A stretch of DNA of 64,000 bases from Lachnospiraceae bacterium (GCA_017430085.1 JAFRNR010000036.1:17156-81155), one strand, 5' to 3'; positions 32,270 through 43,357 are shown, numbered from the stretch's first letter. Notes: generated from the letters alone by a model not told the origin. Numbers and translations: made by a program.

Positions 32270-33706
32270 ATGGGAGAAACGCAAGTGCAAGCAAAGGATA
32301 AACTGACAGTCTGCGGCAGGGAATACGAACTGCTCCGCCTCCTCGGAAAGGGCAAGGGCGGCTATTCCTGGCTGGTATCGGACGGCCGTGAGGAGGCCGT
32401 GCTCAAGCAGATCCATCACGAGCCCTGCGCGTATTATACCTTCGGCGACAAGGTCGGAGCCGAGCGCTTTGACCGCGAACGGCTGGAGCGCGCCGGGATC
32501 CGCATGCCGAAGCTGCTGGCGCTCGACGTTCCGGCCGAGCGGATCGTCAAGGAATATATCGAAGGCCCCACCGTCTTTGAACTGGTGCGGGACGGCCTCT
32601 CTGCGGAGCCGTATCTGCCCCAGGTCCGCGCGATGGCGGCGCAGGCGCGGGCAGCCGGCCTGAATCTCGACTATTTCCCCGCGAATTTCGTGGTGCGGGA
32701 CGGCCTGCTCTGGTACGTGGACTACGAATGCAACGCCTACTCGGACGAATGGAACTTTGAGAACTGGGGGATCCGCTACTGGTCGCGTACGCCGGAATTT
32801 AAGGCGGCCCTGCGCGGGCGGGTCACATTCCGTCCGTACACCGACGGGGACTATGAAGCGGTCTGCGCGTTCCTGGCCGCACTGGTGCGGGCGGATGAAA
32901 GCCGGGTCAACTGGAACTGGGCGCGGTTTGAATGGATGGCGGAGCATCCGGAATTCGACAAAAGCCGGACCTCGTCCATCGGCCTGTGGTGCGAGGACGG
33001 CCGGGTGGTCGGCGCGGCGATCTACGACATGTATTTCGGGGAGGCGTTCTGCGGCGTCCTGCCCGCGTTCGGATTCCTGTATCCGGACATCCTGGACTAT
33101 GCGTACCGGGAACTGAAGGATGAAGCGGGGCTCGGAACAGCGGTGTGCGACGGCGATGCGGCCGGAATCGGCGCGCTGCGGACGGCCGGATTTGAGCCGG
33201 CAAAGCAGAGCGAGACGGTCATGGAAAAGGATCTGCGGGCGGTCCCGGATGAGGCTTCCGTCCTGCTGCCGGAAGGCGTCTGCCTGACGGAGCTCGATCC
33301 GTCCCGGGAAGACCTTAAAGACGTTCAGTGGCTGTTCTGGCAGGGCTTCGATCACGGCAGCGACCGCACGGAATTCGAAGAGGACTTCGAAAAGACCGCC
33401 CAGGAGCTCCGGCCGCGGCGGCATTTCGATCCGGCGCTGAGCCTGGCGGCGCGGACTTTGGCCGGGGAACTGATCTCCTATTGTTGTCTGTGGGTCCGGC
33501 CGGATACCGGTTACGCCTACGTCGAGCCGGTGTGCACCGTTCCCGCGTGGCGGGGAAAGGGCATCGCCGGGGCGCTGCTGCAGGAAGCTTTCCGCCGCGC
33601 GAAAGCACGGGGAGCGGAGAAAGCATTCGTGATCTCGGACCTTGCTTTTTATGAAAAGCTGGGATTCCGGAAGAAATATCATTACACGTTTTATTGGAAA
33701 GCGTGA
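32270..33706 (+). CDS. Kinase-like domain fused to two GNAT-type domains
   Basis: The 478-residue protein begins with a small kinase-like fold (about 10-185). It has glycine-rich LLGKGKGGYSWLV, a lysine in AVLKQI (Lys46), NLDYFPANFVV (Asp134, Asn139) where kinases have the catalytic loop, and YVDYECN (Asp151) in the metal-binding position. Residues about 190-330 resemble a GNAT with a weak acetyl-CoA loop. Residues about 335-478 form a clear GNAT with VPAWRGKGIAGALLQEAFRR and YEKLGFRKKYHYTFY. A GTG at 32285 with GGAG upstream is an alternative start. The arrangement suggests combined phosphorylation and acetylation, as in some bifunctional aminoglycoside enzymes, but the substrate is unknown. 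Confidence 0.78.
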   Translation: MGETQVQAKDKLTVCGREYELLRLLGKGKGGYSWLVSDGREEAVLKQIHHEPCAYYTFGDKVGAERFDRERLERAGIRMPKLLALDVPAERIVKEYIEGPTVFELVRDGLSAEPYLPQVRAMAAQARAAGLNLDYFPANFVVRDGLLWYVDYECNAYSDEWNFENWGIRYWSRTPEFKAALRGRVTFRPYTDGDYEAVCAFLAALVRADESRVNWNWARFEWMAEHPEFDKSRTSSIGLWCEDGRVVGAAIYDMYFGEAFCGVLPAFGFLYPDILDYAYRELKDEAGLGTAVCDGDAAGIGALRTAGFEPAKQSETVMEKDLRAVPDEASVLLPEGVCLTELDPSREDLKDVQWLFWQGFDHGSDRTEFEEDFEKTAQELRPRRHFDPALSLAARTLAGELISYCCLWVRPDTGYAYVEPVCTVPAWRGKGIAGALLQEAFRRAKARGAEKAFVISDLAFYEKLGFRKKYHYTFYWKA

Positions 33707-33781
33707 CCGGCATATTTCTTTTCCGTTCTTTTTTACCCTGCGGCTGCGGGGTGTTCTTTTTGCAGATCAGACTAAACGCAA

Positions 33782-33815
33782 AGGGCTGTCCGTCCGGAAA
33801 GGAACGGGCAGCCCT
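33782..33815. terminator. Bidirectional hairpin between convergent genes
   Basis: AGGGCTGTCCGT (33782-33793) pairs with ACGGGCAGCCCT (33804-33815) with one G-U. Short T-rich stretches lie on both sides. It sits between the convergent kinase-GNAT and GH94 genes. Confidence 0.55.
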
Positions 33816-33861
33816 CTTTGTATGGAGGAGGAAACGAACCGGAAACAGCTGCGGCAGATGA

Positions 33862-36273
33862 TCAGATGACAGCCCGGACCGTGCAGACGGGTGCATCCGT
33901 CAGAGGGACGGTGCGGCCGGGGACGGGAGCGCCGTTCACGAAAAGGCCTTTCTCGGGGCCGCGGCAGACGGTGATCTCGTAGCGCGTGCCGCGGAACAGG
34001 CGGGTGATGCGGCATTCGCGGATGGAATCGGGCAGGCAGGGATCCACGGTCAACCCGTCGAAGGAGGGGCGGATGCCCAGGATGCCCTGGCTGACGGCCA
34101 CAAAGGACCACGCGGCCGTCCCGGTCAGCCAGGAGTTTTTGGCTTCCCCGTAGGTCCGGGCCGCGCGCCCGGCGATGGTCTGGCTGTAACAGTACGGCTC
34201 CGTCCGGTGGATCTCGCTCTTGTCTTCGATGTAGGCCGGGGCGTTGCGGGTGTACAGATCGAACGCCGCGTTGCCGTCCCGGACCGTGCACCAGGCCAGC
34301 GTGACCCAGGGATTGTTGTGACAGAAGACGGAGCCGTTTTCTTTATATCCGGGCGGATAGGAGGAAATCTCGCCCAGGTAGTCGTGGTATTCCGTATAGC
34401 AGGGCCAGAGGATCTCGATGCCGAAATCGTTGCCCAGCAGTTTTTCCGTGGAGGCCAGCGCGCGGCGGCCGTATGCCTCGCCGCCGATTCCGGCCATCAC
34501 GCAGAAGCCCTGCGGTTCGATGAAGATTTTGCCCTCTTCGTTTTCCGCACTGCCCACCGGCCGCTCGAAGGCGTCGTAGGCGCGGCGGAACCATTCGCCG
34601 TCCCAGCCGTGGGCCAGCACGGCGGCTTCCATGTTGACGACGTGTTCGCGTACCGTCTCCGCCTCGCCGCGCAGGCCGATCCGCTCGCACAGGTCCGCAT
34701 ATTCCTTGCCGTATTTGACGAACATGCCCGCGATGAAGACGCTTTCCGCTTTCCCGCTCTCGAAGTTGGAGCAGGTCTGGAAGCTCTCGCCGGGTTCATG
34801 GCTGAAGCAGTTGAGGTTCAGGCAGTCGTTCCAGTCGGCGCGGCCGATGAGGGGCAGGCCGTGCGGGCCGCGGTGCGTGACCGTGTAGCCAATGCTGCGG
34901 CGCAGGTGCTCCAGCAGCGGGACTTCGGTGCCGGGCTCGTTGTTGAATGGCGTGGGCTCGTCCAGGATCGAGAAATCGCCGGTCTCGCGCACGTAGGCGG
35001 CGGTGCAGGCGATCAGCCAGAGCGGGTCGTCGTTGAAGCCGGAGCCGATGTCCGCGTTGCCGCGCTTGGTGAGCGGCTGGTACTGGTGGTACGTGCTGCC
35101 GTCCGCGAACTGGATGGACGCGATGTCCAGGATCCGTTCCCGCGCGCGCTCCGGGATCAGGTGCACGAAGCCGAGCAGGTCCTGGCAGCTGTCGCGGAAG
35201 CCCATGCCGCGGCCGGTGCCGCTTTCGTAATACGACGCGCTGCGGCTCATGTTGAACGTGACCATGCACTGGTACTGGTTCCAGATGTTGACCATGCGGT
35301 CCAGTTTTTCCTCGCTGCTCTGCACGGTGAAGCGGGACAGCAGGCTCTCCCAGTACGCGCGCAGCTCCGCCATCGCGGCATCGAACTGCTCTTCCGTCCC
35401 GAACGCGGCCAGCATGGCATGCGCTTTTTCTTTATTGATAACGTTGAGCGCGGTGAATTTGCGGTCTTCCGGGTTCTCCGCGTAGCCGAGGCGGAACAGG
35501 AAGGTGCGGGACGCGCCGGGCGCCAGGGTGACGTCCAGGCGGTGCACGGCGACGGGGGTCCAGCCCGCGGCGACGCTGCCGAAGGAGGTGCGCTGCGCCA
35601 CGGCCTGCGGATCGCTCCAGCCGCGGAACTGCCCAAGGAAGGCGTCGCGGTCCGTGTCAAAGCCGGCGGCCGCGGCGTTGACGGAATAGAACGCGTAGTG
35701 GTTGCGGCGCTCGCGGTACTCGGTCTTGTGATAGACCGTACCGCCTTCGATCTCCACTTCGCCGATGTTCCAGTTGCGCTGGAAGTTGGTGGAATCGTCC
35801 ACAGCGTTCCATAAACACCACTCCACACCGCCGTATACGGTCAGTTTCTTTTCGCGGCTGCTCTTGTTGGCGATCACCAGTTTCTGCACTTCCATGTCGC
35901 AGTGCATGGGGACGGTCACGGTGAGGGAGGCGCGGACGCCGTCCTTTTCGCCTTCAAAGACGGTGTAGCCGAGGCCGTGCCGGCAGCGGTACGAGTCGAG
36001 CGGGGTCATGACCGGGCGGAACGCGGGGCTCCAGACGGTATCGCCGTCACAGATGTAAAACAGGCGGCCGCCTTCGTCAACGGGCACGTTGTTGTAGCGG
36101 AAGCGGGTGATGCGGCGGAGTTTCGCATCCTTATAAAAGGAATAGCCGCCCGCGGTGTTGCTGATCAGCGAGAAAAATCCTTCATTTCCTAAATAATTGA
36201 TCCACGGCAGGGGGGTGTCCGGCCGTGTGATCACGTATTCCCGGGCTTTATCGTCAAAATAGCCGTATTGCAT
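33862..36273 (-). CDS. GH94 phosphorylase, probably cellobiose phosphorylase
   Basis: The enzyme uses phosphate to split cellobiose into glucose and glucose-1-phosphate in the cytoplasm. The 803-residue length and absence of a signal peptide fit. The opening [20 protein letters not shown] is typical of cellobiose phosphorylases. The catalytic (alpha/alpha)6 barrel carries [16 protein letters not shown] and [15 protein letters not shown], and near the end [13 protein letters not shown]. It is divergent from lacI and the cellodextrin ABC genes and shares their operator. A cellodextrin phosphorylase of the same family would be longer (about 980 residues). Confidence 0.9.
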   Translation of the reverse strand: MQYGYFDDKAREYVITRPDTPLPWINYLGNEGFFSLISNTAGGYSFYKDAKLRRITRFRYNNVPVDEGGRLFYICDGDTVWSPAFRPVMTPLDSYRCRHGLGYTVFEGEKDGVRASLTVTVPMHCDMEVQKLVIANKSSREKKLTVYGGVEWCLWNAVDDSTNFQRNWNIGEVEIEGGTVYHKTEYRERRNHYAFYSVNAAAAGFDTDRDAFLGQFRGWSDPQAVAQRTSFGSVAAGWTPVAVHRLDVTLAPGASRTFLFRLGYAENPEDRKFTALNVINKEKAHAMLAAFGTEEQFDAAMAELRAYWESLLSRFTVQSSEEKLDRMVNIWNQYQCMVTFNMSRSASYYESGTGRGMGFRDSCQDLLGFVHLIPERARERILDIASIQFADGSTYHQYQPLTKRGNADIGSGFNDDPLWLIACTAAYVRETGDFSILDEPTPFNNEPGTEVPLLEHLRRSIGYTVTHRGPHGLPLIGRADWNDCLNLNCFSHEPGESFQTCSNFESGKAESVFIAGMFVKYGKEYADLCERIGLRGEAETVREHVVNMEAAVLAHGWDGEWFRRAYDAFERPVGSAENEEGKIFIEPQGFCVMAGIGGEAYGRRALASTEKLLGNDFGIEILWPCYTEYHDYLGEISSYPPGYKENGSVFCHNNPWVTLAWCTVRDGNAAFDLYTRNAPAYIEDKSEIHRTEPYCYSQTIAGRAARTYGEAKNSWLTGTAAWSFVAVSQGILGIRPSFDGLTVDPCLPDSIRECRITRLFRGTRYEITVCRGPEKGLFVNGAPVPGRTVPLTDAPVCTVRAVI

Positions 36274-36328
36274 GGTGATTTTCCTCCGTTTTTTATCCAG
36301 AAAGGCCGTTTGAGGGCCGGATCCGTTA

Positions 36329-36376
36329 ACTTAATCGATTAAGTCACATTATAGGGAGGGCTTCCGGAAAACGCAA
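36329..36376 (-). promoter_or_regulatory. GH94 promoter with LacI-type operator
   Basis: Minus strand: TTGCGT (36371-36376), 17 bp, TATAAT (36348-36353), then three bases and the perfect 16-bp palindrome ACTTAATCGATTAAGT (36329-36344). The palindrome occupies the transcription start region. Confidence 0.78.
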
Positions 36377-36469
36377 GCACTTTTTGAGAAAAAGGATGAC
36401 TTTTTGCATCAGCAAACGTTTCTTAAGCGAATAATTGTGAAAATTTAATTAAATTAAGCAAAACGGGGC

Positions 36470-36522
36470 TTGACAGGCTGATGGGGCCGGCGCTATAATG
36501 AGCCCAGCGAAATCGATTAAGT
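36470..36522 (+). promoter_or_regulatory. lacI promoter with imperfect copy of the same operator
   Basis: TTGACA (36470-36475), 18 bp, TATAAT (36494-36499). At 36507-36522, GCGAAATCGATTAAGT keeps the right half and centre of the upstream palindrome. Its position at the start site mirrors that on the opposite strand. The weaker match suggests moderate autorepression. Confidence 0.75.
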
Positions 36523-36562
36523 AGTATGCATTGAGGAAAAACGGAAAGGAACAGCCTCTCCC

Positions 36563-37573
36563 ATGGTCACCATCACGGATATAGCCAATGCCTGCGGGGT
36601 CTCCCGCGCCACGGTCAGCAAAGCTTTGAACGGAGCCCCGGACGTTTCCCGGGAGACCGCGGACCGGATCCGTGAAACGGCCGCCTCCCTGGGCTACCTG
36701 CCCAATGCAACGGCCCGCGCCCTGAAAATGGGCCGCAGCTACAACATCGGCGTCCTCTTCTCGGACGAGACCGGCGGAGGCATTTCCCACGAGTACTTCT
36801 CGCAGATCCTCGAAAGCGTGAAGGCGGAATCCGAACGGCTGGGCTACGACATCACCTTCATATCGAAGGATCTCGGCCGGATGTCCATGGACTACTACGA
36901 GCACGCGAAGTACCGCAGCTGCGACGGCGTCGTGATCGCCTCCGCGGACTTCCAGGATCCCGCGATCGTGCGGCTGGCTGCCAGCGAGATCCCGACCGTG
37001 ACCCTGGACTACAGTTTCGACAACTGCAGTTCGATCCTCTCGGACAACGTCCGCGGCATGGAAGCCCTGGTCCGCTTCGTCCATGGAAAAGGCCACCGCA
37101 AGATCGCCTTCATCCACGGGGAGATCACCTCGGTCACGCAGAAGCGGCTGGCCAGCTTCCGCCGGACCTGCGCGGAACTGGGCGTCCCGGTCCCGGCGGA
37201 GTACATCCGCCCCGCCATCTACCACGACCCCCGCTCCAGCGGGCTCGCGACCCGGGCGCTGCTGGCCCTCCCCGATCCGCCGACCTGCATCATCTTCCCG
37301 GACGACCTCTCCTTCATGGGAGGCCGGAGCGAACTGGAGAAGCACGGCCTGGCCATCCCGAAGGACATGAGCGTGGCCGGATACGACGGCATCCCGCTCT
37401 CCCAGGTCCTCCGGCCCCGCCTCACCACCTACCGCCAGGGTGCGGAACGCATGGGGGCGGAAGCGGCCCGGCTCCTGATCGAGCAGATCGAACAGCCGGA
37501 CACCTGGCTCCCCCAGCAGATTACCGTGGAAGGGGAACTGCTGGAAGGCAGCACGGTCGCTGACATCGGTTAG
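36563..37573 (+). CDS. LacI-family transcriptional regulator of cellodextrin use
   Basis: The 336-residue protein has an N-terminal HTH (ITDIANACGVSRATVSKALN, about 3-25), the hinge helix region GYLPNATARALK and a periplasmic-binding-like effector domain (about 60-336) with VAGYDGIPLSQVLRPRLTT. It should repress GH94 and itself through the ATCGATTAAGT sites, probably relieved by cellobiose or a derivative (inference). The ABC genes start 76 bp later and may be cotranscribed. Confidence 0.93.
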   Translation: MVTITDIANACGVSRATVSKALNGAPDVSRETADRIRETAASLGYLPNATARALKMGRSYNIGVLFSDETGGGISHEYFSQILESVKAESERLGYDITFISKDLGRMSMDYYEHAKYRSCDGVVIASADFQDPAIVRLAASEIPTVTLDYSFDNCSSILSDNVRGMEALVRFVHGKGHRKIAFIHGEITSVTQKRLASFRRTCAELGVPVPAEYIRPAIYHDPRSSGLATRALLALPDPPTCIIFPDDLSFMGGRSELEKHGLAIPKDMSVAGYDGIPLSQVLRPRLTTYRQGAERMGAEAARLLIEQIEQPDTWLPQQITVEGELLEGSTVADIG

Positions 37574-37649
37574 AACGCGCAACGCGTTTTGATAAAAAAC
37601 AGGCTCCAATCCTAGCCAAAAAAAACAAAGAAGATAAGGAGAAAGAACA

Positions 37650-39056
37650 ATGAAGAAAGCACTTGCTATCCTGCTCGCCGCTCTGATGGTGATCGGCCTG
37701 ACCGCCTGCGGCGGCAACACCGAAACGACCACTACCGCGGCCCCCGAAACGACCGCCGCTCCCGCGACGACCGCGGCCCCCGATCAGACCACCGCGGCCC
37801 CTGAGACCACTCCTGCTCCTACCGAAGCTCCCGTCGCCGATCAGGGCAAGGTCTTCAACATCTACTGCTGGAACGAAGAGTTCAAAGGCTTCTTTGAGAA
37901 GTACTACACCGTTCCCGAAGGCGTCACCGTGAACTGGATCATCACCCCCAGCGACAACGGCGCTTATCAGCAGAAACTGGACGAGACCCTGCTGAACCAG
38001 GCCAACGCCGCCGATGACGACAAGATCGACATGTTCCTGGCCGAAGCCGACTACATCGGCAAGTACGTCGAATCCGAATACACCATGGACGTCACCTCCT
38101 TCGGTTTCCAGAACGCTCCTACGATGTATGAGTACACCATCAAGGCCGCTTCCGACGCCAACGGCGTGTGCAAGGGTGTTTCCTTCCAGTGCTGCCCCGC
38201 CGGCGTGATCTACCGCAAGAGCATCGCCAAGGACGTGCTGGGCACTGACGTTCCCGAAGAAGTCCAGGCCAAGATCGACACCTGGGAGAAATTCGACGCC
38301 GTCGCCGCCGAAGCCAAGGCCAAGGGTTACTACATGACCGCTTCCTTCGCCGAGACCTTCCGTGCTTTCTCCAACAACTGCACCATGCCCTGGGTTGACG
38401 CCAACAATAACCTGCAGTTTGACCCTCAGATCACTGCGTGGATGGACCAGACCCGCGACTACATCAAGAACGGCTACACCCTGACCGCCGGTGTGTGGGA
38501 TGCGGAAAAGACCAACGAAATGTTCAAGACCGGCAAGACCATGTGCTTCTTCGGCCCTGCCTGGTACTACAACTTCTGCATGACCAATGCCCAGGATCCT
38601 GAAAACGGCTGCGTAGGCGACTGGTGCCTGGTAAAAGGCCCTCAGGCTTACTTCTGGGGCGGCACCTGGCTGCTGGCTGCCACCGGTTCCGACAACACCG
38701 CTATGCTGAAGGATATCTTCGAAACCTTCACCGTGAACACCGAAGTCCTGAACAGCATGGTCAAGGATGACAATCAGTACGTCAACAACACCGACGTCGT
38801 CAAGGCTTTTGCCGAAGATCCCAACTATGGCAACACCTCCATCCTGGACGGCCAGAACGACATCGCGATCTTCTACGAACTGGCCAAGGACATCAAGTGG
38901 GAAAACCACACCAACTATGACCAGCTGCTGAACGAAGGTCTGCAGAACAAGCTGCAGGAATTCTACAACGGCTCCGTCGATGAAGAGACCGCCATGCTGA
39001 ACTTCTACAACTACATCGGTGAGGTCTATCCTGAAATCGTCATTCCGGCGAACTAA
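37650..39056 (+). CDS. Sugar ABC transporter substrate-binding lipoprotein
   Basis: The 468-residue protein has a signal ending IGLTAC (lipid on Cys20), a Thr/Ala/Pro linker of about 35 residues and a family 1 solute-binding fold starting KVFNIYCWNEEFKGFFEKYY. It delivers the sugar to the two permeases that follow, and the flanking GH94 and GH5 genes point to cello-oligosaccharides. AAGGAGAAAGAACA precedes the ATG. An intra-operon hairpin after the gene should raise its yield relative to the permeases. Confidence 0.93.
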   Translation: MKKALAILLAALMVIGLTACGGNTETTTTAAPETTAAPATTAAPDQTTAAPETTPAPTEAPVADQGKVFNIYCWNEEFKGFFEKYYTVPEGVTVNWIITPSDNGAYQQKLDETLLNQANAADDDKIDMFLAEADYIGKYVESEYTMDVTSFGFQNAPTMYEYTIKAASDANGVCKGVSFQCCPAGVIYRKSIAKDVLGTDVPEEVQAKIDTWEKFDAVAAEAKAKGYYMTASFAETFRAFSNNCTMPWVDANNNLQFDPQITAWMDQTRDYIKNGYTLTAGVWDAEKTNEMFKTGKTMCFFGPAWYYNFCMTNAQDPENGCVGDWCLVKGPQAYFWGGTWLLAATGSDNTAMLKDIFETFTVNTEVLNSMVKDDNQYVNNTDVVKAFAEDPNYGNTSILDGQNDIAIFYELAKDIKWENHTNYDQLLNEGLQNKLQEFYNGSVDEETAMLNFYNYIGEVYPEIVIPAN

Positions 39057-39074
39057 ATCATCCGACCGAACCGG

Positions 39075-39114
39075 CCGGGGCAGGGGCTTCTGCCCCCCGC
39101 CCCGGTCTTTTTTT
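39075..39114 (+). terminator. Partial terminator after the binding-protein gene
   Basis: A GC-rich stem of CCGGGGCAGGGGC with a nearly complementary GC arm ending at 39105, followed by T7 (39108-39114). It lies within an operon, so it is probably an attenuating terminator. Confidence 0.75.
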
Positions 39115-39137
39115 CCCAAAACCGTCGGAGGACTACC

Positions 39138-40121
39138 ATGAACACGAACGACCAAAAAATGCTCAGGCCGCGGAAATCCGTCAGCTACGCCAAATGGGGC
39201 TACATTTTCATCCTGCCGTTTTTCCTGGTGTACATCGTTTTTACCCTGGCCCCGCAGTTTCTGACCATTTACAACAGCTTTTTTGAAAACTACCGGAGCG
39301 GGCTCAAACAGATCGGCCCGAACTTCGTCGGCTTAGACAACTACAAGGCCCTGTTTACCGCGGATCCGTCCGGCACGGTCCGCATTCTGAAATACGCGGC
39401 GAACACGCTGATCCTCTGGATCGCGGGCGCCATCCCCCAGTTCGTCATCGCGATGCTGCTGGCCATCTTCTTCACCAGCTACCGCCTGAACATCAAGGGG
39501 CAGGGCTTTTTCAAGACCGTCATCTACATGCCCAACCTGATCATGGCGGCGGCGTTTTCCATGCTGTTCTACACCCTCTTCTCCCGCGTGGGTCCGATCC
39601 AGGGCCTGCTGGAATCCTGGGGGGTGATCGATGAGTCATTTGACTTCTTCTCGGTGCGCATCACCGTCCGCGGGATGATCGCGCTGATGAACTTCCTGAT
39701 GTGGTTCGGCAACACGACGATCGTGCTGATGGCCGGCATCATGGGCATCGACCAGGCCATGTTCGAATCCGCCACCATCGACGGCGCGAATTCCGTGCAG
39801 GTCTTCTTCCGGGTGACCCTGCCGCTGCTCATGCCGATCTTCGTCTACTGCCTCATCACGGCCATGATCGGCGGCATCCAGATGTTCGACGTGCCGCAGG
39901 TTTTGACAAACGGCAAGGGCGTGCCGAACGAAACCACGCGGACTCTGGTCATGTACCTGAACAACTACCTGACTACCAAGAACTACGGTATGGGCGGCGC
40001 GATCTCCGTGATCCTGTTCATCATCACCGGCATCCTCGGCGGCATCGTCTACAAGATGCTCTCCGCCCAGTATAAGGATCCGGAGCGCCAGCACCGGCAG
40101 AGAAAGGGGAACGTGCTATGA
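39138..40121 (+). CDS. ABC sugar permease, MalF/UgpA type
   Basis: A 327-residue membrane protein with six helices. The cytoplasmic EAA loop appears as ESATIDGANSVQVFFRVTLP, which contacts the ATPase. A Lys/Arg-rich N-terminus (LRPRKSVSYAKWGYIFILPF) precedes helix 1. Its stop overlaps the start of the next permease by 4 bp, so the two are translationally coupled and form the channel heterodimer. Confidence 0.93.
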   Translation: MNTNDQKMLRPRKSVSYAKWGYIFILPFFLVYIVFTLAPQFLTIYNSFFENYRSGLKQIGPNFVGLDNYKALFTADPSGTVRILKYAANTLILWIAGAIPQFVIAMLLAIFFTSYRLNIKGQGFFKTVIYMPNLIMAAAFSMLFYTLFSRVGPIQGLLESWGVIDESFDFFSVRITVRGMIALMNFLMWFGNTTIVLMAGIMGIDQAMFESATIDGANSVQVFFRVTLPLLMPIFVYCLITAMIGGIQMFDVPQVLTNGKGVPNETTRTLVMYLNNYLTTKNYGMGGAISVILFIITGILGGIVYKMLSAQYKDPERQHRQRKGNVL

Positions 40122-40987
40122 AAAAGGGAATGAGCGACAATACCCGCGGTCTGATCAAACTGACCATCCTGCGCGTGATCGTCTATGCGGTCCTGATCTT
40201 CCTGTGCATCCTGTGCCTGTTTTTCTTCTACCTGATGATCGTCAACGCCTCGCGCTCCAATGCGCAGCTGGCCACCGGCTTTTCGCTGGTCCCGCAGGAG
40301 AACTTCTTCAAAAACCTGGTCAATGCCTGGAACGATTCGTCCATCAACATCCCGCGCGGCATGCTGAACAGCCTGATCATCGCGCTGTCCACGGCCGTGC
40401 TGACCACGTATTTCTCGGCCCTCACGGCATACGGCGTGCATGCGTATGATTTCAAGGGCAAGAAGTTCGTCTTCACCTTCATCATCGCGATCATGATGAT
40501 CCCGTCGCAGGTCTCCGCGCTGGGCTTCATCCAGTTGATGAACAAGTTCCACCTGAACAACAGCTACATTCCGCTGATCGTGCCCGGCATCGCCGCCCCC
40601 GTGGTCTTCTTCTACATGAAGCAGTACATGGAGAGCGTGCTGCCGCTGGACGTGATCGATGCGGCGCGCGTGGACGGCTCGGGCGAGTTCCGCACGTTCA
40701 ACACGATCGTGCTGCCGATGTGCAAACCCGCCATCGCGGTGCAGATGATCTTCTCCTTCGTGAGTTCCTGGAACAACTACTTCATCCCGGCCCTGCTGCT
40801 GGATAAGGCGGAGATGAAGACCGTGCCCATCATGATCGCGCAGCTGCGGTCCGCGGACTATTCCAAGTTCGACATGGGCAAGGTCTACATGTTCATCCTG
40901 CTGGCGATCCTGCCGGTCCTGATCACCTATATCTTCCTGTCCAAGTCGATCATCAAAGGCGTGACCGCGGGCAGCGTCAAGGGCTAA
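40118..40987 (+). CDS. ABC sugar permease, MalG/UgpE type
   Basis: A 289-residue membrane protein with six helices and an EAA loop reading DAARVDGSGEFRTFNTIVLP. It pairs with the preceding permease. The end (LSKSIIKGVTAGSVKG) is the usual MalG-type terminus. Confidence 0.93.
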   Translation: MKKGMSDNTRGLIKLTILRVIVYAVLIFLCILCLFFFYLMIVNASRSNAQLATGFSLVPQENFFKNLVNAWNDSSINIPRGMLNSLIIALSTAVLTTYFSALTAYGVHAYDFKGKKFVFTFIIAIMMIPSQVSALGFIQLMNKFHLNNSYIPLIVPGIAAPVVFFYMKQYMESVLPLDVIDAARVDGSGEFRTFNTIVLPMCKPAIAVQMIFSFVSSWNNYFIPALLLDKAEMKTVPIMIAQLRSADYSKFDMGKVYMFILLAILPVLITYIFLSKSIIKGVTAGSVKG

Positions 40988-41009
40988 GCCGGAAAGGATG
41001 CGTCGGATC

Positions 41010-42038
41010 ATGGTGGAATGGAAAGGCTTCCGGAAAGGCGTCGATCTGGGCGGATGGTTCTCCCAGTGCGATTATTCCGAAGACCGGGTCATGAACTTCA
41101 TCCGCGAAGAGGATTTCGCGGTCATCCGCAGCTGGGGCGCGGACCACGTCCGTCTCCCGGTGGATTACAACCTGCTGGAGGATGAGGAAGGAAACTTCCT
41201 GGAGTCCGGCTTCGCGCACGTAGAACGGGCGCTCTCCTACTGCCTGGCGGCCGGCCTGAACACAGTGCTGGACCTGCACAAGACCCCGGGGTTCTCATTC
41301 GATCCGGACGAGCAGGAAAGCGGCTTCTTCGACAGCGAAAAGTACCAGGAGCGGTTTTACCGGATCTGGGAAGCGCTGGCGGAGCGGTTCGGGAAATACA
41401 CCGGCCGCATTGCGTTCGAGCTGCTGAACGAAGTCACTGAGGAAAGCTACATGCCGGCCTGGAACCGGATCGCCGCGGAATGCATCCGCCGGATCCGCGT
41501 CCATGCGCCGGAGGTCCCGGTCCTGGTAGGCGGCTACTGGCACAACAGTGCGCGGTCCGTCAAGGCCATCGACATCCCGGACGACCCGCACCTCGTGTAC
41601 AACTTCCACTGCTACGAGCCGCTGATCTTCACGCACCAGGGCGCGGACTGGATCCCGACCATGGACCCGGCCTTCCGCATCCCGGTCACCGCGAGCTTCG
41701 GCGAGATGGCGGAAGCCTCTGAGCGGATGGTAGGCGGCAATACCGCCGGCCTGGAGAATTACCCGCCGGAAACGGTGCTGAGCGCGGAGTTCTTCATCGA
41801 TTTCCTGGCGGAAGCGGCGGAAGCGGCCGAAAAGCGCGGTGTCCCGCTCTACTGCGGGGAATACGGCGTCATCGACCGCAGCAAACCGGAGGAAGCCCTG
41901 ATCTGGTACCGCCTGATCCATCAGGCATTCGAACACTACGGCATCGGCCGCGCGGCCTGGAGCTACCGGCAGATGGATTTCGGCCTTTCGGACGCCCGCA
42001 TGGACGCCGTCCGGCCGGAACTGGTCCTCAACTTATAA
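41010..42038 (+). CDS. GH5-type intracellular glucanase/glucosidase
   Basis: The 342-residue protein has a GH5 (alpha/beta)8 barrel. VDLGGWFSQCDYSEDRVMNF opens it, AFELLNEVTE carries the acid/base glutamate, VYNFHCYEP the His/Tyr motif, and LYCGEYGVIDRS the nucleophile glutamate. No signal peptide is present, so it acts on imported oligosaccharides, fitting the ABC importer and GH94 phosphorylase. The ATG at 41010 has GGAAAGG 9 nt upstream; the ATG at 40998 touches those bases and is less likely. Confidence 0.88.
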   Translation: MVEWKGFRKGVDLGGWFSQCDYSEDRVMNFIREEDFAVIRSWGADHVRLPVDYNLLEDEEGNFLESGFAHVERALSYCLAAGLNTVLDLHKTPGFSFDPDEQESGFFDSEKYQERFYRIWEALAERFGKYTGRIAFELLNEVTEESYMPAWNRIAAECIRRIRVHAPEVPVLVGGYWHNSARSVKAIDIPDDPHLVYNFHCYEPLIFTHQGADWIPTMDPAFRIPVTASFGEMAEASERMVGGNTAGLENYPPETVLSAEFFIDFLAEAAEAAEKRGVPLYCGEYGVIDRSKPEEALIWYRLIHQAFEHYGIGRAAWSYRQMDFGLSDARMDAVRPELVLNL

Positions 42039-42060
42039 AACAACGACGGGAGCAAGAGTC

Positions 42061-43254
<1,194 letters not shown>

Positions 43255-43264
43255 TCCGTCTTAC

Positions 43265-43295
43265 AAAAAAACCGGGCCGATGTTTCATCGGCCCG
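43265..43295 (-). terminator. Minus-strand terminator with GGGCCGATG repeat unit
   Basis: CGGGCCGATG/CATCGGCCCG around a 3-nt loop, followed on the minus strand by a T-run (43265-43271). The stem is the same as in the repeats near 54.7 and 58.5 kb. It faces the cellodextrin operon and could also end it. Confidence 0.7.
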
Positions 43296-43312
43296 TGCAG
43301 AAATTATCCCGG

Positions 43313-43349
43313 AAAACGGATGACAGAGGCCGCATCCCCCTGTCATCCG
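43313..43349 (-). terminator. Terminator of the small repeat-protein gene
   Basis: On the minus strand CGGATGACAG pairs perfectly with CTGTCATCCG (10 bp), followed by TTTT. Confidence 0.75.
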
Positions 43350-43357
43350 TTTCTGTA

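Noticed and set aside
28144..33720. Integron cassette array
   Set aside because: The gaps between the small GNAT-rich genes contain ribosome sites, but no attC-like inverted pairs were seen.
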